From Camarhynchus parvulus (lineage: Eukaryota; Chordata; Aves; Passeriformes; Thraupidae), in the NCBI RefSeq assembly GCF_901933205.1, contig NC_044571.1, positions 69,627,689 through 69,691,688 of the forward strand: DNA of 64,000 nt. Reading direction: 5' to 3'. Shown here piece by piece: positions 28,950 to 43,200 of the stretch. The position numbers and the translations under genes are program-made. The notes below the pieces were generated by a model. The model ran no database searches. It saw only the letters and a list, made by a program, of their open reading frames with translations, and was not told where the DNA came from. The number at the start of each line of letters is the position of its first letter. Position 1 is the first letter of the stretch.

Positions 28950-29030
28950 ATCACAGAATCTTAGAAAGGTTTGGAATGGAAGGGACCTTAAAAAGCACCT
29001 AGATGTCCTTCCCAAATCTTGGTCAACTTT
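28950..29030 (-). mobile_element. Short CR1 3'-end fragment, antisense
   Basis: Plus strand 'tcacagaatcttagaaaggt' followed by 'ttggaatggaagggacctta' matches the reverse complement of a CR1 3' end with several substitutions. Only about 80 bp are convincing. Confidence 0.65.
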
Positions 29031-32000
29031 ACTAAATTATTCAAAACAATTTCAGACAAGACTGCCAGGGACCCATCTCAAATTATTCCATATACCAACA
29101 CTAGCATAGTGGGTCTCCAGTGTCAGGGAAGCAGCAGACCCACTATATATGCACAAAGGCCATTTGTCAGGAACTTCTGGATGTTAAGAAGATTGGGAAG
29201 CTAACCTGGGAACTCAGGAGATCTCTGCCCAAGGAAGCAGCCAGCCATCTGAATAAATAGGGATTGATAGCTTGCCATAGGAACTTACAGCTGGTCACAC
29301 TGTCGGGAGAGGGAACGGATACCAAACCCTCAGTTCCAGTTGAAGTTGTGCCAAGCAGTTCAGGCTGCAGAATTAGATCATCAATTCCTTGGCCTTTGTC
29401 ATTGCCTGCCCAATACTCCCTTCAGAAGATTATGATGATAATTTTACTACAGTTTCATAAAATATCACATGCAATTGCTAGCTTATGAACCATATTGTGA
29501 CTCTTCTACAGCAGAGACCATTACCCAGCAGGAAAAGAGTGTGCTAATTCACAGAATCATTTCTGGGAGGGCAACTCAGAGCCCTATATATGACAATATT
29601 ATATAGACAGTCAATTGTCTATACAATACTTCTGAACACCAGGCTAGTCCTTCTTTTACTTGCTGATAACAGCCACAGCATCTGAGGCTTAATTCACATC
29701 AAGGTAAAGTCCTGCTGGTTCCAGAGAGGGCCAAGCCAGGCCCACAGTGATGAAAGAGCATTGGAGACCAAGTGGTCAGCTGCCTCACGAGTGGGAGTTG
29801 TTAGCAAACAATGAATTAGTTCTCTTTTATCTTTTATAAAGGTCTTGCAGCAGTGCACTCAGGGAAAGGAAACATAAGAGCCACTTGGAAAGGAACAACA
29901 GCACTACAGGGTGAATGAAGCCTTTATCATACAACAGTCCAACAAAAGCAGGATTCCATGGCTGTGGCAGAGGAGTAGCAGCTCAGTAGCACTGCAGCCC
30001 TACAGGTTTATACCTTCAGGCTATCACATAAGCTGAGGTGTCTCAGGATCCAGTGCAAATAATTGAAGGGGACCATTAGGGAGACAAAGCGTAGGTCAAC
30101 TCTTTGTTCCACAGATCTGAAAATACTTCACATCAGCAAACAGGTCAAAATATCCTGGGACCTCTTGTTTTTGTGTCCTGAGTGTGTGCACTTACTGTCC
30201 TGGGCTTGGGTAGGGACCATGGGCGAAGGCTTGACCTTAAATACAGTCCTTGGCTAGAGGTGAGTTGATAACCAGGGTCCTTATGCTCACCCCACAAATG
30301 TCCCCAAAATGAAGCAGGGGTGTACAGTCCTCATTTACCTGGAAAAGAGAGGGAGGCAAGTGTGCAGTGCAGGCATGTTGCTGGGAAATACCTGCAGAAG
30401 CACTGCTGGCTGAAAGGTGGTTGAGTATGATGCTGCTGGGGACTGCAATTACTGATTTTACTGAGTCTAATGGAATTTGGTGGGACTTGCCCACTAGACA
30501 GAAAGTCCTGGAGACTAGATCCAGGCATTACTATACTTACACCACGTATTTGGTGGTATCCATTCCAAAGGCAGTTGCGGCCAATGTGACTATAATTTCC
30601 CATTATCTTAGCTCTCTTCATTTTCTGCCATCTTTCTGACAACTCTAGTTTAGGAGAAGCTAAGAAGGACAGAAACCAACACAGGGAATATAGAAGTTCA
30701 GGCCATTTACACATCAAATATGTTTTCTGTCTCTCTGCCTATCTATCCATCCATTCATGCATTTATCCATCCATCTCTTCCTTCTCAGGTACAGTCTACA
30801 GAGAAGGGCATGATTGAATTGGAGTCAGTCAGGAGATGGGACAGGTGGTGATCTGGGATTTCCCTTGTATTCTGACTTCTACTCTGGGAGAAGTTGAACA
30901 CCAGTGGTACTTTCACTCAAGCTCAAGAGAGCCTTACTGGACTCTACACTTAGTCCAGGCTGTCCAGTAAGAACTTGCTACCTTTGTCTAAGACACAGAT
31001 GTCTTTGCTGGCCAGGAGCCACACTTGTTTATGTGAAAAACATGTAAGTGGACTAAAGGTATAAGAACAAGCAGTCTTTAAAGGATATACCAACTTTACT
31101 GAGTAGAAGAGACTCAGAGAGACAGCTCAAGTACTGAATGCCCCAAGCAGTTGTCCACACTCTGAGCTCATGCCCTGACTCCAATCCTGATGTCTCCAGC
31201 TATCTCTTTTCAAGAGAAATCTTGTACAAGGACTAGCCCTGGACATTGTGGACACACAGAGCAGGAGGCTGGGGTATGTCTCCAGCAGTATTTAGCCTCC
31301 AGAATAACTCATCTAGTCTTCACTGTGTTTAGCAGTGTGGATAAACCTGTGCAGAATCTGGGTGGTCAGTATATGGATGACCGATCTATCCTCAAGTCAT
31401 GAGCATATCCTTAGACTTCAACAGCAAAAAAGGGAGTGCGGTGTAAGGAAGTAACAAAGCTGTTCATGATCCTGGAAATTGAATAGAGTTGAAAGCCCAT
31501 AAAGGAATCAAGACGTAAAATCAGAGGTGAGGCTACCTGCATAAAAGTTCGAGAAGCTGCGATTCAGGGAACTCTTAACTAGGAATAACCAGGTTCTCTT
31601 GGCTGAAAGCAGATATATTGCTCTTTGGGGAGAAACGTGCAGTGCTTCCAATCTCTTTCCCCTGAGCAGATTTTGATCAAGCCAAAGGCAACTTGAATTC
31701 ACTCCTTCTCTATTGGGAACAAAAAGTGACATGAGAATCTGATGGTGGCAACTTCTCTAAAATCGCTGTTTGGATCTTAATAGTCATATAACAATTCCTT
31801 CAGAGATATTCAACAGCTGGTTGATTTGGTTGTGCTTCACTGCCCAAAGTGTGAAACTGGAAATGGTAAAGCCTAATTCAAAGTCTTCTTCCTTGATGTT
31901 CAGGCAACATGTGTTCCCCAGAAATTAGGAGTTTAAAGGATTTTGAAAAGTTCACCTCTCAAAAGGCAGTAAGACCTAGAGGAGCATCTCTTCTGCATGA

Positions 32001-35000
32001 AAAGCCTTCCTCCTCCTTCTTCATGGCTGTTTCTGGTTTTTTTTCTCTCCATTCTTTTAGTACCTACAAACAAGAACATAGTGATGCTTTGCCCACCTCT
32101 TCAGGCTCCTTTGGATGACTCAGAACCACTGTGTGCAATTTTGTGACTTAAAAGATAAGGAGGGAAGGGCAAAGCTCGGCCACTTGTTACTGTACTTAAA
32201 GCTGTAATTGTGTGTAAGTACTTGCAAATATCAAGGCCATCTTTGGAGACAATGATGTGTAATGGCTCTTCCAGCTATATCCCGTTTATCCAGTGGGGCA
32301 TAATGGCTAAATCAATGTAAAGTGTCATGAATTTCTTTTTTCTGTTCTCCCTGGGGCTGTTCTTTCCAGTTACGTATGTTCAGCTTTGAACTCTAGAAAA
32401 ATCAATGAAGATTTAGTTGTTCTCAAAAACCCCAAGCTAAAAATTTAAAGCATTTTCTGTCATCTTGGTGTGGAATATGTAATCCCTCTCCCCCTCAAGT
32501 ACCCTTCAGAGCATGTGACTCAGCCAGCTTTTGTTAAATAAGCAGTAGCATAAAAACAAGTTTTTACTGAAATGGTTTTTTCCTCGAATCTCATTCTTAA
32601 ACATAATCAGTGAAATTTTATTAGTAGTACTGTCATAAAAGAAACACTACCACTTTGCTGTTCCTGAAAAATAAAGGCAGTTTTCACTCCCAACAAAAGG
32701 AAATTAAAGAAATTGACTTCTATATCCATGCTTTCACATTTTCCTTGTGTCAAACCCTGGTTTTCAGTTTACTTCTACACAATAGAAATGCTCATGATGC
32801 AGTTAGCCAATGTCTGCAAGAAGACAAGGCATAGCTATGAGACTGTATGGGGGAATAATCTGAAAATAATAAAGAAATGAGCCAGCACACTAAGCACAAA
32901 CCAAAATATTTCTATGTTTATAGAAAAATAAATCTTTACAGAAGATGTATTTGCAACGAAACCTTCATTTTAGCACTTAGATCTTCACAGTGGCTCTTGC
33001 TTCAAGTACAAATTTCCCTGCTTTATGAAGATCAGATACCACAACCACAAAATAATGCCTTACCTCTCAAGCCCCCTTTAGAAGCAGTAAAGTTTCATAC
33101 TAAAGATATAATTCTGTTCTTACTACAGAAAAACCTACAATTTCCAGGAATGATGCAACACCATCAGAACATCTCTCTGCAAAGTGTATTGGGGTCTTGG
33201 GAGCTAAAGGCATGGCACCCAGAAAGGTTTGGCACCACAGCTCACAGGCAGACTGCTCAATAAAACAGTGGGAACAATGAGCATTCCAGGGCAAACAAAG
33301 CAACTCATTACCATTTCAGAAAGTTCTTGGTTCTGATTTTAGCAGCTCAAATACCAAAGCTGCCTGGATATTGGAAAGTCAAAGCATCTGCTTAGGAGCA
33401 TCAGGATTTCAACAGGTAAAAGCTGTGAAAAGAACCTTCAAGACACCTCTTGGCCCATTCCTCTGATTTATATTTTTCATAGTATTTGTATATTCTTCCT
33501 GTGAGTTGTGTGGAAGTTGGAGAGTTTTGCTTTGCAAACAGAAGCAGATTCAACAACCCAGCTCAACCAGTTGCTAGCACTTCTGAGGAAGGAAAGAAGC
33601 CAAATCCTCCAGCAGCATGGGGGTGTATCAGCACACCAGCTGGGTTACAGCTGACACTGCCAACCAGGCAGGATGCAGAACCAGGCACAGTCATTCTGGT
33701 GCTGATTCTGTGCCCCAAGCACCCTCATTTCCCCCAGTAATGAGGTTAGTGTTGGCGTTGAGTTTATTTGGGTCTGATAGGAAGAATGTGTAACTCCATT
33801 TTTGGGGGGAAAAAACCCCAAGCTCTTTATCTGCAGCTGCTCAGCAACTGATGTCATCAAGACTGTGTTTTATGGCTTTAAGTCGAAAATATGTTTGTCA
33901 AGCATCTTCCCCGACTCTTATGTAAGAACAGACCGCATGGGGTGGAGAATGCCAGGAACCGACGTACACTTACATCTGTGGTCACATCATCATAACTCTT
34001 GGGAGCAGAGGATAAAAAAGGGGGGCTTGAGAACTGAAAAGGCTCCTTGTAATGCCACTCATCAAACATGATGTCCTTGCAGGCCATTTGTGGGGAACAG
34101 GTAAGCCAGGAAATTAAGCTGGAGGGTATTCAGTGTTTGGCCCTATAACAAAGCAAAAGAGCCCACGACATTTTGTTCTGGTTTATCTCATTCTCTCTCC
34201 CATCTTCTCTGCCTCAGCCAAGCACCATCAGCCACACTGCAGGAATCATCTGGCACTTTTCTTAAAAGCCACAAGCCAGCTCCAACTTGACTGTTGTCTT
34301 CAGAGTAATCTGAGAGAAGTTAAACCAGAAAATTAGATTCTCTCATCTGACCAGCAGAAATTTCTGGAGAGCAAACTGCAGAAACCCGGGCATATCAGAG
34401 GTGCTCTGAGGAACAGGTCAAGCACACAGGAGCTTGAAACTTGGTATTTGAGAATGTCTAACACAAATGAGGTTTCTGAAGGAAGAAATAAATCTTGGCC
34501 AGCACTCAAGACTGTACTGGGAAGTGTGTGGAGAAGAGCACAAAGGCTTGAGTGAACCTGGTCCTTTCCAAACCTTGGTGTCCTAGCTGGGCAGGTGAGG
34601 AGGATGTCCCTGTGGATGCACGCAAAATGCTTCTCTCTTCCAGAAGGCTCCTGGAGGATGCCCTGGTGAGACCCCTTCCCTCTGAAAGAGCACGAGAGAT
34701 CTGTTAGCAGGGGATGACAGCACCGCCTTTCCCCCTGGCTGGACCATCCATCACCCATTGAGGCCACTGCAGCAGAGACAAATCCAATTACATGCTAACC
34801 CACCAGCTCCTCCATTCATCTCCTTCTGCAGGGGAAAAAACTTCCACACCAACCTATGCAGCAAAAACCACCACCACCCCAACAGCTCACCTTTGGGAAT
34901 GTTGGGAGGACAGGGTACCCTGCTCTGCCTGGGCTGGAGAGGTGATGTCCTGTCTCTTGGCAAAAGCAAGGGCAGGAAGGAGAGGCAGCACCCCAGCAAG

Positions 35001-35269
35001 GGGTGCAAGGACAGGGATGGGGATGGGGACAGGGATAGGCAGGGAGTACGGGCTGTGTGGTTCTGCACCCCACCAGAGAGGACCAGGGACTGTCGCAGCA
35101 GGCCTCTGCTTGATCAGGAGCTCAGGAGAAAATGTTACATACATAGAACTCAGCGGAGGTTTAACACCACATTGTGCACATAAAACCAGGACATGCTAAT
35201 AAAATGAGACTATATATTTATTATACACTAGAAAACAGGAAAAAACAGTATTTACAAAAGACCCTGTAA

Positions 35270-35297
35270 CTTTCTTTTGTGCTCTTTCTTTTGTGCT
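35270..35297. repeat. 14-bp perfect tandem duplication
   Basis: CTTTCTTTTGTGCT occurs twice head to tail. Confidence 0.9.
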
Positions 35298-38200
35298 CAG
35301 CTTGAGCTGCCTCATGCTGGTCTCTGTGAGGTTAGGGACAGACAGCAAGATCCCCACATTGGGCCACCACACCCTGCCACAGCAGAAGCTCTTGCTCAGG
35401 TGCACTGAGATTCCTGGGCTCAGTGTTCACCTGTGCACAGAGGGAAATAAGACTCAGGAAGACTTTTCTGAGCATTATAAATTTCTGGTGGAGATGGATG
35501 CTACCAGGCCTGGAGTAAGAGCCTCCCATGGTTGTTCACATATCACTGATGCCTATAAGCATTTGTTGAGCTCATTTCAGGAAATAGAACTAATGCTCAC
35601 ATCCCACCCTCTCTAGAGGCTGATTTCATGGAGTCAGGGCTAAGCTGTGTCAGCAGCTCCTCCTTGGTGGGGTCTGCCCCAGGCAGAAGCCCCCAGCTAA
35701 GGCTTGTGCACAAGGCTTCTGCTTCCTGCACTCTTCCTCCCTCAGCTATGTGCTTTGGCTCTCCTAGCTGAGCACAACACTCTGCCCCTTGCTGATGGAT
35801 AGTAACAAGGGCCTGGTTCAAATTAGAGCTGTTGATAGTAGCAACTTGCTCAAGCCTTCAAGCACAGCCCCAGGGAGATTAAACAAAATTGTCAAAGTCC
35901 GCAGTGAGCAACATTTCCGACAAGTATAAGGGATGAATCAATCAAATTTCCTCAATCCTGGAGGAAGAGGGCAACAGCAGAGCAAGCAGATGATGTACAG
36001 TAACCAGCATTTCCTTTCCCAAAGCACACCAACCCCTGTCTGGAACTCTCAAGAGCTGCAGCTCCCAGGTTTCCATGACTCAATGATTTTGGCTGACACA
36101 GCTTTCCTCAGCTCACTCCAATGTATTGCATCACCATTTTCCTAAAGTACAGAAAAGCTGGAGAAGGGAGAAAAATCTCCACAAACCACACTTTATCTTT
36201 CCTAATTCTGTCTCCACATTAGTAGATTAATTTAAAAATCATACAATTTAAAAGATAAGCGTTGGAGCTCAGGATGTTCTCTAATTTTCTGAACCTTTGG
36301 GTCACATTAGATCATAGCCCATCACTTTTCTTTTAGTGTGTGAAGGTCAGAAATTTGCATTGAATGACAGGAGAGATTTGTCTCTAGGAGACAAGGGTTT
36401 TAAAGTAAAAGTCACACCACAGGACTTGTGCTGTAAAAGCAAAAATTTATTACATTAGAAATAATTTAGAAATATTGGTAAGAAAATCTAGCCTGCCTTT
36501 GCTGTCTGGTGAGGAAAGTGACATTTTCTTGAGAGCAGCAGCAAAGACTACATGAATCCATCTTTATTTTTCAGACAGGAGAAGCTGTCTGTAGTCGTTA
36601 GTAATAAAATCTCTCAGACTACCTGCTTGTGGATAGACTATATAGAGTTTTCCAGGAGAAGAAAAGGAACATAAGAAATAGAAAAGAATGTGAGATATAA
36701 AAGTCTTCCAAGCTCCCATTTGCTTTGGGAAATCTTTCATTATGGCCTTTGATGCCACAAAGTGCCCTTAGGACTAAAATTGATGTTGACAATCTTCAAG
36801 AGGCTTTCTGAAGCTTCCCCATTTTAAATGTTATTTAAATAGTATAAACTATTACAGCAGTTGTGCTGTACTGCTTGAATGCACACTGTTATATGTACAA
36901 TACTTGCCCCCCAAAACACACATCATCTTCCTTATTCCCACCCTTTGCAGTGTGCAAAACACCACCCCAGAACTACATCCCACCTTGCCTGCAGTTTTGC
37001 AGCAAATTCTGAGTGTTCACTGGGAACTAAAACAGAGCAGTGACCATCCATGGGTTAAAATTGTCATAAACCACTTTTGGAGAGCTCTGAAACTGCACAT
37101 TGCACAAGCTCATCAAGGAATAGGCTGGTTTCATTAGGTAATGCAGAAGTTTGGAGGTGGTTTTGCTTTTGTAACATCTTGTTTTAGCTAACTGGAGCAG
37201 AGATTTGTGGCTTGGGATGTCTGTGAATGTCCTTAACTGTGGCTCCCATGGGGTAAACCTGACCTGCAGGAGGGCTGGGGAAGAGTGGATGTGATTAGAT
37301 GTCACTGGTTTTTTTCTGAAAATGCACACGCTGAAGTCCAGGTTTGACTGAAGTTTTTGGTGAAGACAAGGGTGGGCAGCACAGGCAGGAGCAGCTCCTG
37401 CCCTTGCAGGGGTAGGAGCCCTTGGAGCCTCCCCTGGGGAGCAAAGCTGCACCCTGAGCAGCAGGGTTTTCCTCTCCAGTGAGCACAGAGAGGAATTCCA
37501 CACTAGATAGTGACTGATGAGGTGGGGCAGCCTTTCCATGGCATGCTGCTGAGCTGGGGATGGAGAAAGTGTCCCGACCACAGGGCCACAGGCCACAGCT
37601 GTGTTGCTTTTTGACATGGGGAAGACAAAAGGGAGTTACTGCTGAGAGTGGAAATCAAGACAATTATAGCAGATTTCTGCTGGTGTTTGCTGACTGATTC
37701 TCTAAATTAAGTAATCTAAACTGCTCCCTGGCAATGTTCAAGCCACTGCTGATGGTCATGCTTGAGAGCATGGGCTCCCTACTAGATGAGAGCTGTTCCA
37801 GCACACCAAGGGACCTTTCCAGTTCCATGTCACCCAGCAGTATTCCCAGTGCTGGTGGCAGGAAGCCATGCAGCAGGAAGACTTGTTCTGGGTTATATTT
37901 CCAGCTCTCTTTCAAGATCAGCAGCCTTCCACATTCTCTGCATTTCCCTGGGTCCTCCAGGAAGGTGGGCAGCCCTCAGCCCCATTCTCCAGGGGAGGAT
38001 AGCAGCCCCTTTCCCCAAGGAGCTTGTGTGCTCACAGGCACCCACTAGCATGGCTCCACTGTTTTCCAAACCATGAAGAGATGGAGCTCCTGCTAGTGAA
38101 GGAATGAAATGCATTTTTCTGGGCCAGAAAATGGGAGGGTCAGAGAGACCTCTTGAGGGCCTGGTCATGTGGAGAAAGGAGCTGAAATGGGCAGACACCC

Positions 38201-39564
38201 ATGGCTGAACAAAGCAGATGGTACATTGAAGAGATGACCAAAAACTTGGACTGAGCAGGGCTTAGGAATTCATCCAGCATTTCCAGACCCAGTGCAGGAG
38301 TACCTAACCCCACTGCCCTCTTCTTTCTTCTTAAAAATTCTGAAGGGTGAGATTTCATGGGATTGATGTGCTCATTTTCCAGACCTAACTGCCCAGACTC
38401 TTAAAAATTATGTTCAAATTTCTGGCCGAAATCCCTGTGCAGCAGCTTATATCCATTATTTGCTGTCTTCTCTACAGCTGACAGGAAGGACACAAGACAA
38501 GCCCCATGGAGACAGAGCTGAAATGCCTGGAGGCAGGAGGGCTCCTCAGCACTTCTGCTTCTCAGAAGCTGGGTGAGATCTGAGCTGGTGCCATGGACCC
38601 AAAGTGCAAACAGATGGGGGACTGCAGTCTGGAGGTGGGACGCCAAGGGGCATTGTGACCTGACACCCTAAATCCAGCTGAAGGCCTGGGAGATCAGAGA
38701 AGAGTAACAATGGCCCTGGGAGTATGAAAACGACAGCTTAGGAGCAAACCGTCCTCTTGTGCAGCATTTTGTCTGAGCAAGTGTCTTCTCAATTAACTGA
38801 CATGTTAAACATGTTTGTATAACTTCTTTAGAAAAAATATTATCTGATTTGCTTTCCATCAAGTCATATTAGGGAGCAGCTGCCATTTTGAGAACCACTT
38901 AAAAAAAAAGAGCAGAAACACTACAAGATAAAGCATCTACATAAGGTGCAAGCCCACCATTGCTCCAGGGGTCACAGAGCTAGGATTTTAAAATAAGAGA
39001 TAACAACAACTGGAAGCATGTGCAGGCAACTGAAAGGAGCCAGTAGGCATTGATCATTCACTCTGGGATGAAACCAGAAAGGACAAAGCTTGGCTGGAGC
39101 TTAGACTGCATAGTACAAGAAGAAACGTGAAGGGTGGGCGCTACACGTGTCTTAGCAGCAAAAGCAAATGTGGAGAAATTGTGAGTCCATCAACAAACGT
39201 GTGAGCCAAGCCACTGTCAAGATGATAAGCAAAAAGACTAAAGCATTTAACACTTTTTTTTGCACACATTTCATTGGCAAGGCTTACTCCCACACCTTGC
39301 ATATCCAGCATGATTTGACAAGAAGGGGAACAGCCAGTAAGGGGAGGAGCAGATGAAGGTCTGCCTTGAGAAGCTGTAAGTATTGGGATTTAGGTGAGCA
39401 GGTGGGATTCACCTGAGGGTGCTGATGTGACCTCAAGGCTGCTGTTCATTATCAGAAACTCCCAGTGATCAGAAATAGCTCTGACAGCTGGAAATCCTCC
39501 TGCAGCATTTTTATGCAAAACCTGAGCAAACATGAATTGGATGAATAAATTGTTAGATGGATTG

Positions 39565-39595
39565 AAAATTAGCTGGACCAAAAATTAGCTGGACC
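39565..39595. repeat. 15-bp duplication with 16-bp period
   Basis: AAAATTAGCTGGACC occurs twice, separated by one A, just before the old CR1 fragment. Confidence 0.9.
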
Positions 39596-39609
39596 ATTAG
39601 GTCAAAGAA

Positions 39610-40262
39610 TAGTAATCAATGTTGTGATGGGCCATCTGGCAGCCAGTAATGAACAGAGGACCCCAGGGAATGACACAGGAGTTGATATTGTTCAATATTT
39701 TCATCAGTCACCAGGCTGATGACACAGAGGGCACTTTCAGCACACATACAGATGGTAATAGATTAGAAGTAATGACAGCCATCTCCATTTAGCAGAGCTG
39801 GCAGAGGCAGCCCAGAGGGACCTTGAGAAACTTGGGATGTGTGACAATAGAAATCCCATGGAGTTTAATCCCATGGAGAGCAGTGCAAACCCTTTGCTTT
39901 GGTGTAGGAACAGCATCCTTCTGCCTACACAACAGCCATGCACGGAAGGACCTGGGCTTTGCTGTAAGACTTCAGCACAGTTGGAGGGTAATTACTGCTC
40001 CCTTTCTATTCAGTGCTAGTAAATCTGCCCCAGAAGTGTTGTCCTATTTAGGGACAACAGTTTAGTATTTCATTGAGGAACTGGAGAAACTCCGCAGGAT
40101 GGTCAGTGGCCTAGAGCACATGAGCCACAAAGAGATGCTGAGGGACATGGATTTGGGTAGTCTGGCAAAGAGGTGGCTTAGGAGAGGTCTAAAATCAGCC
40201 TGAATCTGCATGAAGGGGAATGACAAAGATAATGGGACCAAACTCTCTACATCAGTGGCAAG
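39610..40262 (+). mobile_element. Old CR1 LINE fragment, sense
   Basis: The segment 'gttgatattgttcaatattt', the 'gacacagagggcactttcag' run, 'gcagcccagagggaccttga' and 'aaggacctgggctttgctgt' follows the order of the CR1 region just 5' of its 3' UTR, but with many substitutions and deletions. It is non-coding. The right end is vague. Confidence 0.6.
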
Positions 40263-43200
40263 CTATAGAAAAAAATCCTGATCTTCACTGAGGTGAACAG
40301 GTTTGTCTCTTCAGGGGCCTGAAGGAGGGTCACTGAGTGGACCCCTGTGGTGGAATTCTGCCCACCTACTCCAGCTGACACTGCCTATCTCTTCTATGGG
40401 TGGCCCCAGCCAGCTGCCTCCAAGAACAGCTCATTCCCACAAGTTGTCTCCCAAAAGACAGCATGGATGGTGTGGGGCTAGGTCCTGCCACACAGCCTTT
40501 AACAGGACCCTCCTGGGCATTGCACTCTAAAATGCCTCCATGAGTCTCATGAAAGAAAACACAAAGCCTGTTTTGCCTGCTAAAAATACCACTCTTATGG
40601 GCTCAGACACAGCTGTCAAATAATTTGGGGTATTTTGAACTGCAGGGGGAAAGAAAAAAAAAGGTTAAAAAAATCATTAAAGACCTGAGTATCCCAGAGG
40701 GCCCAGAAGAGTTCCAGGACTGAATATTATTTCATGTAGACCATCCTAATCTAGGGGCAATCAGCTTTAAGCAGAGTGGGTATGGACCAGTCCACTGGAT
40801 GTCAGGACTGGGATTCAGTCTCCAGCTCTCTTTGAGATGGAAGCATGGGCACAACCATGGAGACTTTCAGGCAGTTATCAGAAGGAACTTCCCCAGTGTG
40901 TAAGTTATGTTTGCCTGTTCAGCTCCCTGCTGGGAGGATGCTGAAGATCAGGAAGGTCACAAGCAGTGGGAGGAGCCCATAGTGTTGCCTCCAGGTAAGC
41001 GAGAAGCTTTTATAATTACCAGTTCCCATCATACAACACACAGGCGTGTGCCTGGGTGATGCAGCTGGAAGCAGAACTGACATCTCCTTACCTCACCTCT
41101 ACTCTGTCCACATGAGGGTGGACCCCTGAAATTCCCAGTTTCCTCCTGTGTTTTTCCTTCACTATGCAAGAGGACAATATAGCAAGCAAGACAGCTCACT
41201 GACTTTGTTAAAATAACTCAGTTCTGCTTAATGTCTTTCTTTTTATTTTACCAGCTTCATATTTGAAGGTCTCATTAATACAAACAGATTATAATGCCTT
41301 CTAAGCAAGCTTGATCAGAAATCCCTGAAACAATCAAAAGCCCAGGAAAACAATTCATTGCATTTGATGCATCAGTTCTTGGAATTGCAGCTATATTAGG
41401 CAATATATCTTTGCTCACTCACATTAAGCTAATTGAATGCATATTTATTGTGCACTGTTCTTCAGCATCCAGGCAAAATCCAAGAAGCCTGTTTCACTAG
41501 CGAGATGGTAATTTTGCATAAGGAATATGGACAGATTTACATCAGGCTATTAATGCTATTCCATTATTCAACACCAGAGCTAAAATTAGGAATCATCTCA
41601 ACAACCAGATGCATATTTTATATTCAAGGTAAGAGCCTGAATTAGCACAGACCTCTGCCTCCTGCCTATAACCCTTCATTCTAGACAGGCCCTTCTACAG
41701 CAGGATCATTGGCATGAGAGAGGCACATGAGACTCAGGCTAACCCTTATGTTTACATCTTCCTGTTTAAATACTGAAGGGTCACCAGGAGTCACACTCCA
41801 TCTGCATCCATTTGCTATGTGCTGAAAAAACATGAGCATCCAGATACGACATTTTATAAACATTTTTTAATAGCAAATCACTTAGTGGTACCCGTTTGAA
41901 GGAAATGGAGCCCACCTGCACCTGACTGAGCTCACTGCAGAAGCACCAGTGCTTTCCCAAGGCCTTCCTTAAAATAATACAGCATCTTTCCCCCTGCTGT
42001 GTGGCTGAGGGACGGGGGGCCCTAGCACAGAGCAGGTGCTGTAGCTCATCTGCACATTGTAATAACAGCCAAAGCCTTGTTGTGCAACAGCCACAAACCA
42101 GCCCATTAGGAGGCTTTTTAATTGGCCATATGTGAGCAGCACTTGGGCAGATGTAAAAATTCCCTCCTAACTAATGCTGTGTTTAAGTACCTTTAATCTG
42201 CAGGGACTTTGCCACTTGAGTGGGATACTGGGCACCTTGAAGAATGCAATAAACCCAAGCAGAGCTCTCTGGTTTAGCCTCTACATGCTGTCTGAGACAT
42301 GAGGCATAAGAGAAGGAGTAAAAAACATCATAATTTGATATAAATTCTCAAATGCTCCTCCTGTCTGTACTGATGGAGTGGTTGTTTCATGTCTAAAGCC
42401 CAGGCCAGCTCTTTCCCAGCTCAGGTCAGAGGCTCAAGGACGGTGAAGAATGAAAAAATACTCTTAGTCTGGACTGTGGCCTTATCTCTTCATTGCTGGG
42501 GAGCACAGACCAAGGTGCCCCCACGATGCAGGGTGGTTGTTCCCCATGGAGGAGCAAAATGATCTATCTCAGGCATATCCCCTTTCCATGGGTTGTGGTG
42601 CATGCTCTACTGAGAAGCTGCTGAGGAGTCTCAGTTGAGCTGAGGGCAGGCTCCCCGGCCACGGGCATGAACTCCTTGGGGGCTGGGGGCAGCTGCCCTC
42701 CTGGCTGGCCCTGGGCACACTGGGGTGACAGTCAGCCCTTTTCTTTCTCAGCATCTGAGTGCAACCCATGAATTTTCAACCAAATCAGCCTAATTGCATC
42801 CATATTTATTGCCTGCTGTTTTCCTACAGGAAGGCAACACCTCCTTATCTGCCTCAGATCCTGAGGGGCTGCCAATACCATGCTGCTGTCGCTATGGTTT
42901 CTTCATGTTCTCTGCACTCCTCAGGCTTCTGCCAGATCTGTCTTCCAGGGTTAAAAGAGACGTTTGGACTTCCAATACCAAAAAGAAATGGTGTCACTGG
43001 GAGGTCTGCTTGCTGAGCGTGGTTCAGATAAATCACCAAGCTCTTAAAGGCTTGTGGAAGGGTTCAGGCTCTGAGCTCCAAAGAACAGGCACATTACTTT
43101 TCTGGCTCGGGGATTTGTTTGCAGGAGTGGAAGGAAGTACCAGCTGCAGGACAGGAGTCTGTAGTTCAGCTCACTGCCTCAGCCTGGGGAGAGTGTAGTC

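Larger units (their letters stand above)
28658..39564. other. Intergenic, no gene recognised
   Basis: Contains a short CR1 end, two perfect inverted repeats (29602-29623 and 30933-30971), a G-quadruplex motif (35014-35034) and one tandem duplication. The 196-codon minus frame at 37027-37617 and the 144-codon frame at 34333-34767 show no known domain. Confidence 0.65.

Noticed and set aside
37027..37617. 196-codon minus-strand frame
   Set aside because: No domain or conserved motif; a frame of this length is expected by chance somewhere in 64 kb on six frames.
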